The translations under genes were made by a program, and so were the position numbers. 56,245 nt of DNA from Nitrospirota bacterium (GTDB lineage Bacteria > Nitrospirota > UBA9217), in NCBI GenBank assembly GCA_023229435.1, contig JALNZF010000021.1, forward strand, positions 1 to 56,245, read 5' to 3'. Within the stretch, counting starts at the first letter, position 1. The number at the start of each line of letters is the position of its first letter. This document shows, piece by piece, positions 25,571 to 33,663 of this stretch. The notes under the pieces were generated by a model. It ran no database searches, was not told the origin of the DNA, and saw only the letters and a program-made list of their open reading frames with translations.

Positions 25571-26988
25571 TGTTTAATGTTGACATTGTTAAGAGAGAGG
25601 CTGCCGGCGGTCTGAAGTATCGCGGACTGTTTTGCGCCTACAATATCAATATTTTTAATCACCCCGTCATTCCCCGAATAATTTACCAGACTCGCCACCT
25701 CGGGGACATCGACGGAATATCGTTGTGTTGCCTCAAAATGAATATTGGTGATATCTGACTCTTCATTGGCTAACCGGTAATAAAGGACCTCGGTATCCCA
25801 GATGAACTCACCCGCGTTCAGGCTGTTTTTTGTTGCGCCCTTGGTAACTTTTATGAGAGCGTCCACTCCTGACGACGTCCATTGAGACGGAGTCGTCTTG
25901 AGCAGGGCAGTTATCTCAACTCCCGTGGTCTTGTTGAGTTTATACGTTGTGCCGTTGTATATGCCCCATGAATGGGTCGTGGTATTCGGCAACAGAGAAA
26001 GATCATCAACAATTATTGAAGTTGAGTTTACCGGGTTTCTCACGGTGATATTGTATACGTCCGAACCCACAACGGGGATGAAAATGCTATACGGTAAAAA
26101 TGACGCATTGGCATTCAGTAAAATATTTTCATACAGTAAAAAAGACGACGTTCCGGCCACCCAGGTATAGACATTGCCTCCGGACGTGTAGGCGTTGGCG
26201 TATGATGACCCCACAAGGTCAAAATGCGTGGTGTCAATGACCGTTATCGTCCATGTCCCGTTCGCTTCCGTGGTGCCTAAAACCCCGAGTATTATTGCGC
26301 GGGTCCCATTGATGAGATCATAGGGGGCAGTCAGAGTCACCCGCACCAGACCTGATCCATTATTGGCGCACGTTGAAACCGTGGGTCTCGCCAGATATTC
26401 TGCCGCCGAGTCTTTTTTAATTTTGAGTCGCAGATTAATTCCGCTCGTCGGCTCCCGGTGCTGAAATGACAGGGTATAGTTTGTCAGTGAATTGAGATAG
26501 ACGCTTTCAATTAAAAATGCGTCTGCCGAGATCCGGTCTATGGATGCGGCATACGGAGCGCTTGTGTAATATGTGGCATTCCTTGAAACGACGCCCGTTG
26601 GATAGCCCACATGCTTCCAGGGCGTTGTCGCGTCATACCACCCGTCCATGTTCCAGTTTCTCATTTGCTCGCCGATGACCGCCCCGGCGGAGACGTCCGT
26701 GGTCCCGAGGATATAGGCCCGGATACCTCCGGCGCCCTGGGTAGTGATACTATTGAAAATCTGCATGAAATAATCAGATCTGAAAGGCGCCGTGGCGGGT
26801 GCGGTCAGATTTATAGTGTCTCCGTCTGATACCTTTCCATCGACAAAGGAGAGAGTTTTCCAAGGGGAATCCGAAGAAGTTCCCGTGTTGGACTCGCGTC
26901 CATTCGCATAATCGACATAATACGTCGCGCCCCATGCCGGGACAGAGTATAAAAAGACCGCGAGAAGAATAATAGTTTTGATCTTCAT
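25426..26988 (-). CDS. Secreted parallel beta-helix protein
   Basis: A 520-aa protein with a Sec signal peptide (MKIKTIILLAVFLYSVPAWG, cleavage after AWG-A). The mature start ATYYVDYANGRESNTGT... is typical of pectate-lyase-like right-handed beta-helix proteins. The C-terminal part has rung-like repeats (IKNIDIVGA, LNNVNIKHCGGDGASIAG) but stops early, and more rungs are present in the -1 frame downstream. It lies in the lysis/tail gap of the prophage and may be a cell-surface polysaccharide-binding or degrading factor; a signal peptide on a virion protein would be odd. Confidence 0.75.
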   Translation of the reverse strand: MKIKTIILLAVFLYSVPAWGATYYVDYANGRESNTGTSSDSPWKTLSFVDGKVSDGDTINLTAPATAPFRSDYFMQIFNSITTQGAGGIRAYILGTTDVSAGAVIGEQMRNWNMDGWYDATTPWKHVGYPTGVVSRNATYYTSAPYAASIDRISADAFLIESVYLNSLTNYTLSFQHREPTSGINLRLKIKKDSAAEYLARPTVSTCANNGSGLVRVTLTAPYDLINGTRAIILGVLGTTEANGTWTITVIDTTHFDLVGSSYANAYTSGGNVYTWVAGTSSFLLYENILLNANASFLPYSIFIPVVGSDVYNITVRNPVNSTSIIVDDLSLLPNTTTHSWGIYNGTTYKLNKTTGVEITALLKTTPSQWTSSGVDALIKVTKGATKNSLNAGEFIWDTEVLYYRLANEESDITNIHFEATQRYSVDVPEVASLVNYSGNDGVIKNIDIVGAKQSAILQTAGSLSLNNVNIKHCGGDGASIAGTLLSRNGSMLLSGNGWVTTGGGVCKLIRPFIGGRVFH

Positions 26989-26995
26989 TTTTTCT

Positions 26996-27784
26996 CTAAT
27001 TTGTACTGGTTGTTCCGTTTCCGGTCGCGCAAATCCATGCCCAGGCGGAAGAGCCGGTCCGAAAAGTGAAACAGGAAAAATAATTTCCTACGGCGGGCGC
27101 GGAGAACTGCACGTAGTTTTTCCCCGTGGCTCCGCCGTCCAGATACATATCGCCCCCAGCGGCGGACTGGACCCGGAAAAAACTGCCCGTCTGTGCGGTG
27201 CTGATGGATACCAAAAATCCCAGATTGGCCGCTGTTGCCGGCAGGGTTGTTGTAATGTTGCTGGCAACCTGGCCATAGTTTGTTATAAGTGTTTGTCTGC
27301 ATGCCAACAGTTGGTCCGCGGTCGGGGAGGCCCCGGCGCTCGCGTCTATGGTCGTGGGTGTGCATTTGCTGTTGATCGCGTCTTCCAGTTCAATCCAGTT
27401 GTCCTTGGTGATCGCCGCCTGTATTTTTGCGCCCGCGGGCCAGGATGAGGGAGAGGTCGTACCCTCATCCGCATGACTGACGATGGTGAATGTGTCCGCC
27501 GAGATCAGGGAAAGGGTCAGGATCTCGCGAGTGGAGCAGGAGGACGGCGCGGAGCAGGTGGACAGGTAGACCTGTGCCTTGAAATTTCCACCAGTTGGAA
27601 AGCGGCTGCCTTCTCCGGAGGCGACGGCCAGGGTGGTGGAACCGCTCGTGACCACCGAGTTCAGGGTGCTGTAGGCAAAGTTCGCCTTTTTGAGATATGC
27701 GTCGGTCGGAGTGGGTTGAAAAAAGAAAACGAATGCCCCAAGGACCGCGACGATCAAGGCGAGGTTAAAGAAAATTCTTTTCAT
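26996..27784 (-). CDS. Exported phage protein, 262 aa
   Basis: Begins MKRIFFNLALIVAVLGAFVF, a signal peptide or membrane anchor. The mature part is Ser/Thr/Ala-rich and beta-rich, with a C-terminal carbohydrate-binding-like stretch (QFSAPAVGNYFSCFTF). The start at 27784 was chosen because the longer frame upstream only overlaps the neighbouring gene. Function unknown; adjacent to another exported protein, so the two probably act together at the envelope or as fibre parts. Confidence 0.7.
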   Translation of the reverse strand: MKRIFFNLALIVAVLGAFVFFFQPTPTDAYLKKANFAYSTLNSVVTSGSTTLAVASGEGSRFPTGGNFKAQVYLSTCSAPSSCSTREILTLSLISADTFTIVSHADEGTTSPSSWPAGAKIQAAITKDNWIELEDAINSKCTPTTIDASAGASPTADQLLACRQTLITNYGQVASNITTTLPATAANLGFLVSISTAQTGSFFRVQSAAGGDMYLDGGATGKNYVQFSAPAVGNYFSCFTFRTGSSAWAWICATGNGTTSTN

Positions 27785-27809
27785 ATTTTTAAAACTCCTC
27801 TTCAAAAGC

Positions 27810-28346
27810 TCACCAGCGGTACGACATCTGCGCCATGGCGGACCAGCCTGGGCGTTCGCCAACACTGAACGCCTCGATGGTTGCCGCGCCGTAAAAATTG
27901 CCGACTCGAACGAATGTGTTGCGGTAATATGTCTGTTTCACCGCGCCGTAATAGGTGATCCCATAGCCGATACCGACCTCCTGGCCGCTCATGAACTCGA
28001 AGAACGGCCGCTTCTCAATGAGTACCGTGTCTCCTGATTTTGTATCAAGCACCGCGGCAACGTCGCGGGATCCGGAGGCGTCATCGATCGTGCCCGTGGC
28101 CAGGACTTCTTTTGTTTCATCCTTCAGAACCGAGTCCGGGATGTTTGAATGCCGGGAGATCTCTTTTTTGTCGAGCGCACGGACCGGCGCCGTGGGCGTT
28201 ACGCTGTGTTTTGAGACGAGGGCGTCGTTCGAGACGAGGACTGAGCCCCGGCGGCTATCCGTGCAGCTCCGGAAAAGAAGCATGCAAAGCGCAAAAATCA
28301 CGATTGCCTCGACGATGATAACGATGCTCTTGCGATCAAAGATCAT
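27810..28346 (-). CDS. Membrane-anchored phage protein next to the holin-like gene
   Basis: A 178-aa protein with one N-terminal transmembrane segment (IVIIVEAIVIFALCMLLF) and a periplasmic domain of about 150 aa ending in an aromatic strand (MAQMSYRW). The ATG overlaps the stop of the holin-like gene (ATGA). Topology and place in the lysis cassette would allow a spanin-like role, but the coiled coil typical of i-spanins is not evident. Confidence 0.65.
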   Translation of the reverse strand: MIFDRKSIVIIVEAIVIFALCMLLFRSCTDSRRGSVLVSNDALVSKHSVTPTAPVRALDKKEISRHSNIPDSVLKDETKEVLATGTIDDASGSRDVAAVLDTKSGDTVLIEKRPFFEFMSGQEVGIGYGITYYGAVKQTYYRNTFVRVGNFYGAATIEAFSVGERPGWSAMAQMSYRW

Positions 28347-28621
28347 TTTGGAAGCTCCTGCACGGCCTGCTTAGCGGTCTTCACCGTTTCAACGGCATCG
28401 CTGATTTTGCTCACTGCGTAGAGCGCGGTTACGAAAGCCGCCGCCGCGCCGATGAATATCGCCAGGGCCGGAAGCTCCTTTGCCATGTCGGAAACGCGCC
28501 AGACCAGGACCGAGATCCAGGCGCAGACAAACAGGAGTGCGATGGCGGACCCGAGACGGCCCCAGGACGCACGGGTGCCGTCGCTTAATATCTCGTCGAG
28601 GAATGGTTGTTTTTCTTCCAT
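28343..28621 (-). CDS. Holin-like membrane protein
   Basis: A 92-aa protein with two predicted transmembrane helices (IALLFVCAWISVLVW and LAIFIGAAAAFVTALYAV) and charged ends. It directly follows the endolysin gene. Size, topology and neighbours fit a class II holin, which would form the membrane hole releasing the endolysin. Confidence 0.75.
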   Translation of the reverse strand: MEEKQPFLDEILSDGTRASWGRLGSAIALLFVCAWISVLVWRVSDMAKELPALAIFIGAAAAFVTALYAVSKISDAVETVKTAKQAVQELPK

Positions 28622-28642
28622 GACTTTTCCCTCCTATAACTC

Positions 28643-29140
28643 CTATGATTTGAATTCCACGCGCGCGAGCCAGCTTCGAAAGAACTTGCGCTGCAACGGG
28701 TTGTCTTCAATGATCTCGCGGTAGCGCGCGAACTGAAGGCCGTTCAAGACTTTCACGAGGGCGCCGGGATATTTATAGGCGTTCGCTTTATCTATCGTCT
28801 TTGGGCCGACGAGTCCGTCGATCAAAAGCGTGGCGCCCGTTAACAGGTTCAGCGCCTCCTGGAAAAACTTTACCGATCGGCACCAGCCCATGTTGACGGC
28901 GGAATCGAGGAGCTCCATGGCCACGGCCTGGGACGCGATCTTATCACCCTGAAACCTGCACCAGTAGTCCCGGTAGTAGATGCCGACGACGGTTTCTTTA
29001 TCGAGGGCCTTGATGTCGAGATTCGGATAGGCGCGCCGGCTGATGCCCATGTTCGTCTCGCCGCCGTAATCATCCGGGTCGTTGACGTAGCCGCCCTCAT
29101 AGGCGAGGATCTTTTCGACTGCTGGACGAAAGTCTGCCAT
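28643..29140 (-). CDS. Endolysin, glycoside hydrolase family 108 type
   Basis: A muramidase-like lysis enzyme. ILAYEGGYVNDPDDYGGET carries the family Glu (E in YEGGY) and ETNMGISRRAYP follows. A C-terminal peptidoglycan-binding-like region includes LLIDGLVGPKTID. The start at 29140 has GGAG upstream; a second ATG at 29155 lacks a site. No signal peptide, so release depends on the neighbouring holin. Confidence 0.88.
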   Translation of the reverse strand: MADFRPAVEKILAYEGGYVNDPDDYGGETNMGISRRAYPNLDIKALDKETVVGIYYRDYWCRFQGDKIASQAVAMELLDSAVNMGWCRSVKFFQEALNLLTGATLLIDGLVGPKTIDKANAYKYPGALVKVLNGLQFARYREIIEDNPLQRKFFRSWLARVEFKS

Positions 29141-29192
29141 GTCGCTGTGCTCCATTGGAAAGTGAAGATTGAAAATTGAAAATTTAAAATTG

Positions 29193-29393
29193 TTAGATCA
29201 CGCGCACGTTGTTTGCCGAGAGACCCTTTGGTGCATGTGCGACCTCAAACTCCACGCGATCACCCTCCCTGAGCGATTTGAAGCCGTCGCCTTCGATCGC
29301 CGAGAAATGGACGAATACATCCTCGCCCTCGTCCTGGGTAATGAAGCCGAAGCCCTTTTGATCGTTGAACCACTTAACCGTGCCGGTTGCCAT
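29193..29393 (-). CDS. Cold-shock domain protein (CspA-like)
   Basis: A 66-aa single cold-shock domain with both RNA-binding motifs, KGFGFI (13-18) and VFVHF (26-30). It binds single-stranded RNA or DNA and can act as RNA chaperone or antiterminator. A GGAGACTCACC site precedes the ATG. It sits between the endolysin and the gp36-like gene, flanked on both sides by short dispersed repeats, so it is probably a captured host gene (moron). Confidence 0.95.
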   Translation of the reverse strand: MATGTVKWFNDQKGFGFITQDEGEDVFVHFSAIEGDGFKSLREGDRVEFEVAHAPKGLSANNVRVI

Positions 29394-29399
29394 GGTGAG

Positions 29400-29511
29400 T
29401 CTCCTTTAGAATCTGATGGACGATGGTAGTGCACGATGGACGAGGGACGCAAAAGCAGTTTTCAGTTTCGTCTGTCGTCTTAGCGTAGCGATCGTCCGTC
29501 GTCTGTCGTTG
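29400..29511. repeat. GTCCATCGTCC-type dispersed repeat
   Basis: Degenerate GATGGACGATGG / CGTCCGTCGTCTGTCG units flank the csp gene upstream. The same family occurs at 20826-20866, 40051-40082, 42831-42842, 47782-47818, 48075-48088, 48316-48330 and 50100-50140. Some copies are within genes. Confidence 0.6.
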
Positions 29512-29949
29512 TTAATACGTGTCGAGTTTGTCCTTCGTAAAAACCCGGTCTTCGCTTGTCTTGTTCGTTTTGTAATTCCCCGCGGGGCTTTCAACCGCCG
29601 CATCGGCGCCGATCAGGATCTGGCGCTTCTGGATCCTGCCGAGGAGCGCCATGATCCCCTTGATTTTTTCCTTCATGCCGTCGGGCATGTTGTGCTTCTT
29701 TTTTCGCTCCCAGAGGTAATAGACCGTACCGTCGAGCGAGAGGCTCTTCAGGATCGGAGGCGTTACGGCCAGCGGCAGGGTGTAGCCGCCCGCGCGCAGG
29801 TGCCCGTCGATCAGTTCGTCGATCCGCGCCCTGGCGGCTGCCGTGCGCTGCGCGTTCACCGCGCCCAGGCCTTCATCGTCCGTGAGCTGGACGAGCTCCG
29901 TCTGAGTGATGATGTCGTTGGTGAGGTCCGTGTCTGCCGAATAGGGCAT
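29512..29949 (-). CDS. Mu gp36-like protein (DUF1320)
   Basis: A 145-aa head-completion or connector protein of the Mu Gp36/DUF1320 family. Features: MPYSADTDLTNDI start, ARARIDELIDGHLRAGGYTL and the hydrophobic LKSLSLDGTVYYLWERKK segment. The family forms part of the head-tail connector. It lies downstream of the capsid genes, its normal place. Confidence 0.85.
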   Translation of the reverse strand: MPYSADTDLTNDIITQTELVQLTDDEGLGAVNAQRTAAARARIDELIDGHLRAGGYTLPLAVTPPILKSLSLDGTVYYLWERKKKHNMPDGMKEKIKGIMALLGRIQKRQILIGADAAVESPAGNYKTNKTSEDRVFTKDKLDTY

Positions 29950-29952
29950 GGC

Positions 29953-30261
29953 TTATTTCTTCTCCGCGGCTTTTGCGGCCGCGTTCAACTCCTTGATCTT
30001 TGCCTTGGCCGCGTCCTTTACAGTGACTCGGTCCTCGTTGGTGAAGAACGCCTTCACCTCTTCAACGGTGGCGCACTTCCCGATCGCGGCGATCGCCTCA
30101 TCGGCGGATATCTTCTTCGGCAGATCGGCGGGCGGCGCATCCTCAACCGGCACGAGCCGCAGTTGCGCGGCGATGTCCGGCGTGGTCTCGATCTGATCTC
30201 CGGGCGCGTACGTTTTCCCGTTGTACTTTTTGTGGCCGTCTACCACGGTGTATTTGGGCAT
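29953..30261 (-). CDS. Small phage head-region protein, 102 aa
   Basis: Starts MPKYTVVDGHKKYNGKTYAP with a beta-strand segment followed by a C-terminal helical KISADEAIAAI...AEVKAFF-like region and an Ala/Lys tail. It resembles the small proteins between capsid and gp36 genes in Mu-like phages. The start at 30261 has an AAGGAGAC site. Confidence 0.7.
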   Translation of the reverse strand: MPKYTVVDGHKKYNGKTYAPGDQIETTPDIAAQLRLVPVEDAPPADLPKKISADEAIAAIGKCATVEEVKAFFTNEDRVTVKDAAKAKIKELNAAAKAAEKK

Positions 30262-30281
30262 GATCTGTCTCCTTATAAGCC

Positions 30282-30320
30282 CCCTCACCCTACCCTCTCC
30301 CTCGAGGGGAGAGGGTAAAA
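30282..30320. repeat. CCCTCACCCTACCCTCTCCC repeat, intergenic copy
   Basis: Second copy of the palindromic repeat, between the capsid gene and the 102-aa gene; CTCTCCCTCGAGGGGAGAG forms a hairpin. Confidence 0.65.
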
Positions 30321-30363
30321 GAGGAGGGCATTTTGTTTTTTGAACTTGTGCGGCTATGCCGCG

Positions 30364-31299
30364 CTACGCTACCGCAGTCTCGATAAAATAACCGCAGTCG
30401 CTCGCGACGATCTTCTCGTCGCTGTTCCAGGCCGGGCGAATGTAATGGCTGCCCTTGGTGCCGCGCTTGCCGTCGAAATCGCGGTACGTGGTGCGCAGCA
30501 TCTCGCTGACCGTGAGGCCGAAGGTTATCGACTTCACGCCGGGCGACTTGGCGATGTGCAGCGCGGCCATGTGCTTGCCCCAGAGGCGGCTGTAGCTCGC
30601 TGCCTGGCCGGGCTTCGCCGTGTTGTACCGCGAGCGGCCGATGAGCACACGGTCCACCTCGAAGAAGGCGGCCACGTCGGCGGCCGATACGCGGCCGCTG
30701 TCCAGGGTTACGCCCGCCATGGCCTTGATGGCCGTCACAATCTCGGGGAGCTTCCGGAAGATGATCCAGGCGTCGAGGCCGAATACCAGCGTATTGGCGC
30801 GCTGGAAGCAGGTCTCGATCGCGGTCTCGATATCGGCGATCGGATCGTCGGTGGACCCGCCCCACTGGTCGTTGCCGGCCAGCTGTATCTTGTTGCCCGC
30901 GGGATAGGTGGCCGCGGCGAAGGTCTTATCGGCCACGCGCTTCTCCTGGGCCACGTCGAGGCAGAGGTTCAGAAAGTCGTTCGTGTCGATCTCGGGCTGA
31001 AGCGGGTTGTCCGCTTCCTCGATCATGGCCTGCGGGATCCAATCGCCGAGACCATGGTCTTTGACGGAGTAGTTGTCCGTCGCCACGCCCCAGTCAATCT
31101 CGTTCGCAAGGCCGGTAGGCCCCATGGAATCATCCACGGCCTTGAAGCTGTCGGCCTTGTTGTAGGTGAAAAATATGTCCGAGCGCTTGTTCATCTTCAC
31201 GACGGGCATGACCAGCGGCCAGATCATTTCGTCGTTGCGGTACTTGATCGAAAGGTTCGTCAGGACCGAGTCTACATGCATAGAGCTGAGGGGCGGCAT
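30364..31299 (-). CDS. Major capsid protein
   Basis: A 311-aa protein, head shell subunit by position and pattern. It follows the protease/scaffold and decoration genes. Segments MHVDSVLTNLSIKYRNDEMI and VADKTFAAATYPAGNK are typical of a group of HK97-fold coat proteins of transposable siphophages. No cleavage site is obvious. GGAGGACACACT precedes the ATG at 31299. Confidence 0.85.
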   Translation of the reverse strand: MPPLSSMHVDSVLTNLSIKYRNDEMIWPLVMPVVKMNKRSDIFFTYNKADSFKAVDDSMGPTGLANEIDWGVATDNYSVKDHGLGDWIPQAMIEEADNPLQPEIDTNDFLNLCLDVAQEKRVADKTFAAATYPAGNKIQLAGNDQWGGSTDDPIADIETAIETCFQRANTLVFGLDAWIIFRKLPEIVTAIKAMAGVTLDSGRVSAADVAAFFEVDRVLIGRSRYNTAKPGQAASYSRLWGKHMAALHIAKSPGVKSITFGLTVSEMLRTTYRDFDGKRGTKGSHYIRPAWNSDEKIVASDCGYFIETAVA

Positions 31300-31370
31300 A
31301 GTGTGTCCTCCTTAATTTGGCATTAGAGCAGAGCGCATGGAGTAAAGGGACCCCATGCGCCATGCAGGGT

Positions 31371-32312
31371 TTAGTCGCTGATCACGTACTCGAGAAAGAA
31401 CACGGCCTTCCCGCTCAGGATCGCGTTCGTGGCCACGGTCACGGCGATCTCCCGCGCAGCGGTCAGTTTCACCATGTTCGCCGCGGTACCGGTCGGAATC
31501 AATTCAAACCGGTTGGCCAGCGTGTCGGCGTCAACGGCCGCGAGTAGATCGACGGCCGTATTCGCGCCGAGTGCGATTGTCCCGGTGCCGCCCGTGGAGG
31601 TAAACGCCGTGATGATGTCGCCGTAGCCCCGCTGGATGATGGCTTTGTTCGGCAGCGTAACGCCGAGTGGGATCGCGCCGATCGCGCCGCCGTGGATGTC
31701 GAAATTGTAGTCGACCCGGAGCACGCCCTTGACCGTCAAGCCGTCCGCTCCCTGGTTCGCCCCGAGCACCTGCTGGCTGAGGATGACCGTTCCGAGGTCG
31801 TTCAACACGCCGGATTTGGTGGCGGTGCCGATGATGCTCTGGCCTGAGACCGCCTTCACGGCCTTGCCGTTCGCGTCGGACGTGAGCGGGTCCCCGCGAG
31901 TGACCACCCCGCCATAGACGACATCAGAAATGCCTGTGAGCATGATGGACATTTCAGCATTGGCAGCTGCGGCGGTATGCTGAAAAATACCGATGAGATT
32001 GTCGGTCGCGCCGGTAGAGAGTATGGCGTGATCGTCGTCGGACCCGTATTTTGCAATAGTAAAGGCTGTGGGCACCGCGGCGCCGGAGAACAGCATTTTG
32101 AGAGTGTCGGCCGTCGCGCCGATCGCGCCGTGAATGCCGAGGCGCGTTCCACGCTGCGCGATGGCAATTATCGCAATGCCGACGAGCAGCATCAGCGGCA
32201 TGGCTGCCATGCCCTTCGGCTCCGCAAGCATCAGGCCACAGATCACCACGAGCAGAATGAGTGACATAAAGATCAAACCCCAGGTGCCGAGTTGCCGCTT
32301 CAACTTTTTCAT
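31371..32312 (-). CDS. Capsid decoration-like protein with N-terminal membrane segments
   Basis: The region after residue 60 (THGAIGATADTLKMLF-like, then GDPLTSDANGKAVKA) resembles the DUF2190 capsid decoration family between protease and coat genes. Unusually, residues 10-52 form two hydrophobic helices (LIFMSLILLVVICGLML and AMPLMLLVGIAIIAIA). The C-terminal portion has a second beta-rich domain (VKGVLRVDYNF...FLEYVISD). The start at 32312 has AAGGAGAT. The fusion with membrane helices needs confirmation. Confidence 0.7.
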   Translation of the reverse strand: MKKLKRQLGTWGLIFMSLILLVVICGLMLAEPKGMAAMPLMLLVGIAIIAIAQRGTRLGIHGAIGATADTLKMLFSGAAVPTAFTIAKYGSDDDHAILSTGATDNLIGIFQHTAAAANAEMSIMLTGISDVVYGGVVTRGDPLTSDANGKAVKAVSGQSIIGTATKSGVLNDLGTVILSQQVLGANQGADGLTVKGVLRVDYNFDIHGGAIGAIPLGVTLPNKAIIQRGYGDIITAFTSTGGTGTIALGANTAVDLLAAVDADTLANRFELIPTGTAANMVKLTAAREIAVTVATNAILSGKAVFFLEYVISD

Positions 32313-32377
32313 ATTGATCTCCTTTTTCTTGAATTTAAATTTTCTGATTTTCAATGTTTGTTTGGAACGCATTACGG

Positions 32378-32881
32378 CTATCTCTCGGAGTACAACTCCG
32401 GTTTGTCCTTTGAGACGGCCAAAACAACCTGGGCGTAGGTCATTCCGGGGTTCGCCTTGCTGAACTCCATCTCCGCCGCCTCGCGCTTCGTTTTTATATC
32501 GCCGGTGTCCGAGGCCTTGCCCTTTGTCGCCAGCTCCTCCGTGGTGATGATGTCGGGCAGGAACGCCTTCGCAAATTCCTTGAACGCTTCGACCGGGGCC
32601 TTATTCTCCTTCTTGCCTTCAGGTGCGGAGAACTCGTAGGTCTCCGTGCCGGCGAGGAGCTGCATGAAGTCAAGGACCATTGGCTTCATGGCCGGCGAGA
32701 TCTTCTTTTTCATCTCATCGCTCGCGCAGAATGCGCTGAACTCGGCGACCTGGTTCTTTTTTCTCTCCGTCTTCAATTCCGTCTCGAGCTGTGTGACTTT
32801 TTCCGTGCTCTTGCTGAACTCGGCGGTTTTCGCTTTCTCGGCCGCGAGCTCGGCTTCCAACTCTTGTACTGTCTTCGGCAT
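32378..32881 (-). CDS. Internal in-frame scaffold protein (Mu gpZ-like)
   Basis: Within the protease/scaffold gene, AAGGAGGAGAC lies just before ATG at 32881 (MPKTVQELEAELAAEKAK), in the same frame. The 167-aa product is the coiled-coil scaffold region only. Mu and lambda make a scaffold from an internal start in the same way. The site is stronger than most in this window, so expression is very likely. Confidence 0.75.
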   Translation of the reverse strand: MPKTVQELEAELAAEKAKTAEFSKSTEKVTQLETELKTERKKNQVAEFSAFCASDEMKKKISPAMKPMVLDFMQLLAGTETYEFSAPEGKKENKAPVEAFKEFAKAFLPDIITTEELATKGKASDTGDIKTKREAAEMEFSKANPGMTYAQVVLAVSKDKPELYSER

Positions 32882-33469
32882 AGTGTCTCCTCCTTCAGGT
32901 TTTGAATATGCTGTTTGCGCCGGCGCGGCATCGTCCGGAGCAACGGTCTTGAGATTGTCGATCTGCCACTGCGAAATGACCGTGTCGGCGGTAGCGAGAT
33001 CGAACTTTTCTATCATCCAATCGCGCAGGCGCTGAAATATTGCGCCGACATCGTTCAGCGCGTATGCCTCGGACATGGAAAATTCCACGACCAGAGCATT
33101 TTCATCCGCGTTGAACTCCGCCTGCAGGCCTTCGATGGCCGGGGGCGTCGCGCCCAGGAACCCGATGTGGCGGATGGTGAGGTCCGGGTTCATTGAGACG
33201 GAGATGTTTTTGAACATGCCCTTCCTTACCATGGCCTCGAACTCGGCCACGAGCATCTTGGGCCTTGCATACAGCACATCGCCCACGCGCTTCAGCTCAT
33301 CGACCCATCCCCATGCGGGAGAGCTGGTCTTCGGATGGCCGATGGCGATCGGCATCTCGCGTCCCTTGTTCATCTCGAGGATTTTGTCGAGCTTCTCCGA
33401 CGTGGCGTCGAACTCACTCTTGTTCGCGGCGATGTGTTTGCCGGTTTTGAAGAACGGGATCCATTTCAT
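32378..33469 (-). CDS. Head maturation protease/scaffold fusion (Mu gpI-like)
   Basis: A 363-aa protein of the Mu gpI family. The N-terminal protease domain (about 1-150) includes MPIAIGHPKTSSPAWGWV, with the His of the serine protease, and FKNISVSMNPDL with the catalytic Ser. A linker is followed by a scaffold domain (about 196-363) with a coiled coil. An internal start at 32881 would make the scaffold alone. It is first gene of the leftward late operon. Confidence 0.88.
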   Translation of the reverse strand: MKWIPFFKTGKHIAANKSEFDATSEKLDKILEMNKGREMPIAIGHPKTSSPAWGWVDELKRVGDVLYARPKMLVAEFEAMVRKGMFKNISVSMNPDLTIRHIGFLGATPPAIEGLQAEFNADENALVVEFSMSEAYALNDVGAIFQRLRDWMIEKFDLATADTVISQWQIDNLKTVAPDDAAPAQTAYSKPEGGDTMPKTVQELEAELAAEKAKTAEFSKSTEKVTQLETELKTERKKNQVAEFSAFCASDEMKKKISPAMKPMVLDFMQLLAGTETYEFSAPEGKKENKAPVEAFKEFAKAFLPDIITTEELATKGKASDTGDIKTKREAAEMEFSKANPGMTYAQVVLAVSKDKPELYSER

Positions 33470-33663
33470 GAGGCGCCTCCGAAAAAATCAGTGACTAAAA
33501 TTCATAAAGTGATCTAACGTGCGCTAAAGTGCATCTTGATGTTTGCAGATTGCCACAAATATTGTGCTGCGTCCCATAAACGGTTTAAGGGACAAAAAGA
33601 ATGAAGACGGAGTAGATTTGCCACGGCAAATCCATCGTTGAAAGGGAAAACCAGGGAGGCCCC
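33470..33663. promoter_or_regulatory. Divergent late promoter region
   Basis: The 194 bp between the leftward head/tail operon and the rightward packaging operon. Contains GTCCC...GGGAC (33571-33593) around CGGTTTAA and a tight dyad GATTTGCC-AC-GGCAAATC (33615-33632). Late promoters for both directions are expected here, probably activated by the Mor/C-like protein; no strong sigma-70 boxes are obvious, which fits activator dependence. Also holds a copy of the AAGTGATCTAACGTGC repeat also present at about 19040 and 46590. Confidence 0.5.

Noticed and set aside
30340..31326. Long plus-strand frame opposite the capsid gene
   Set aside because: Antisense shadow; the capsid gene has a ribosome site, operon context and normal length.
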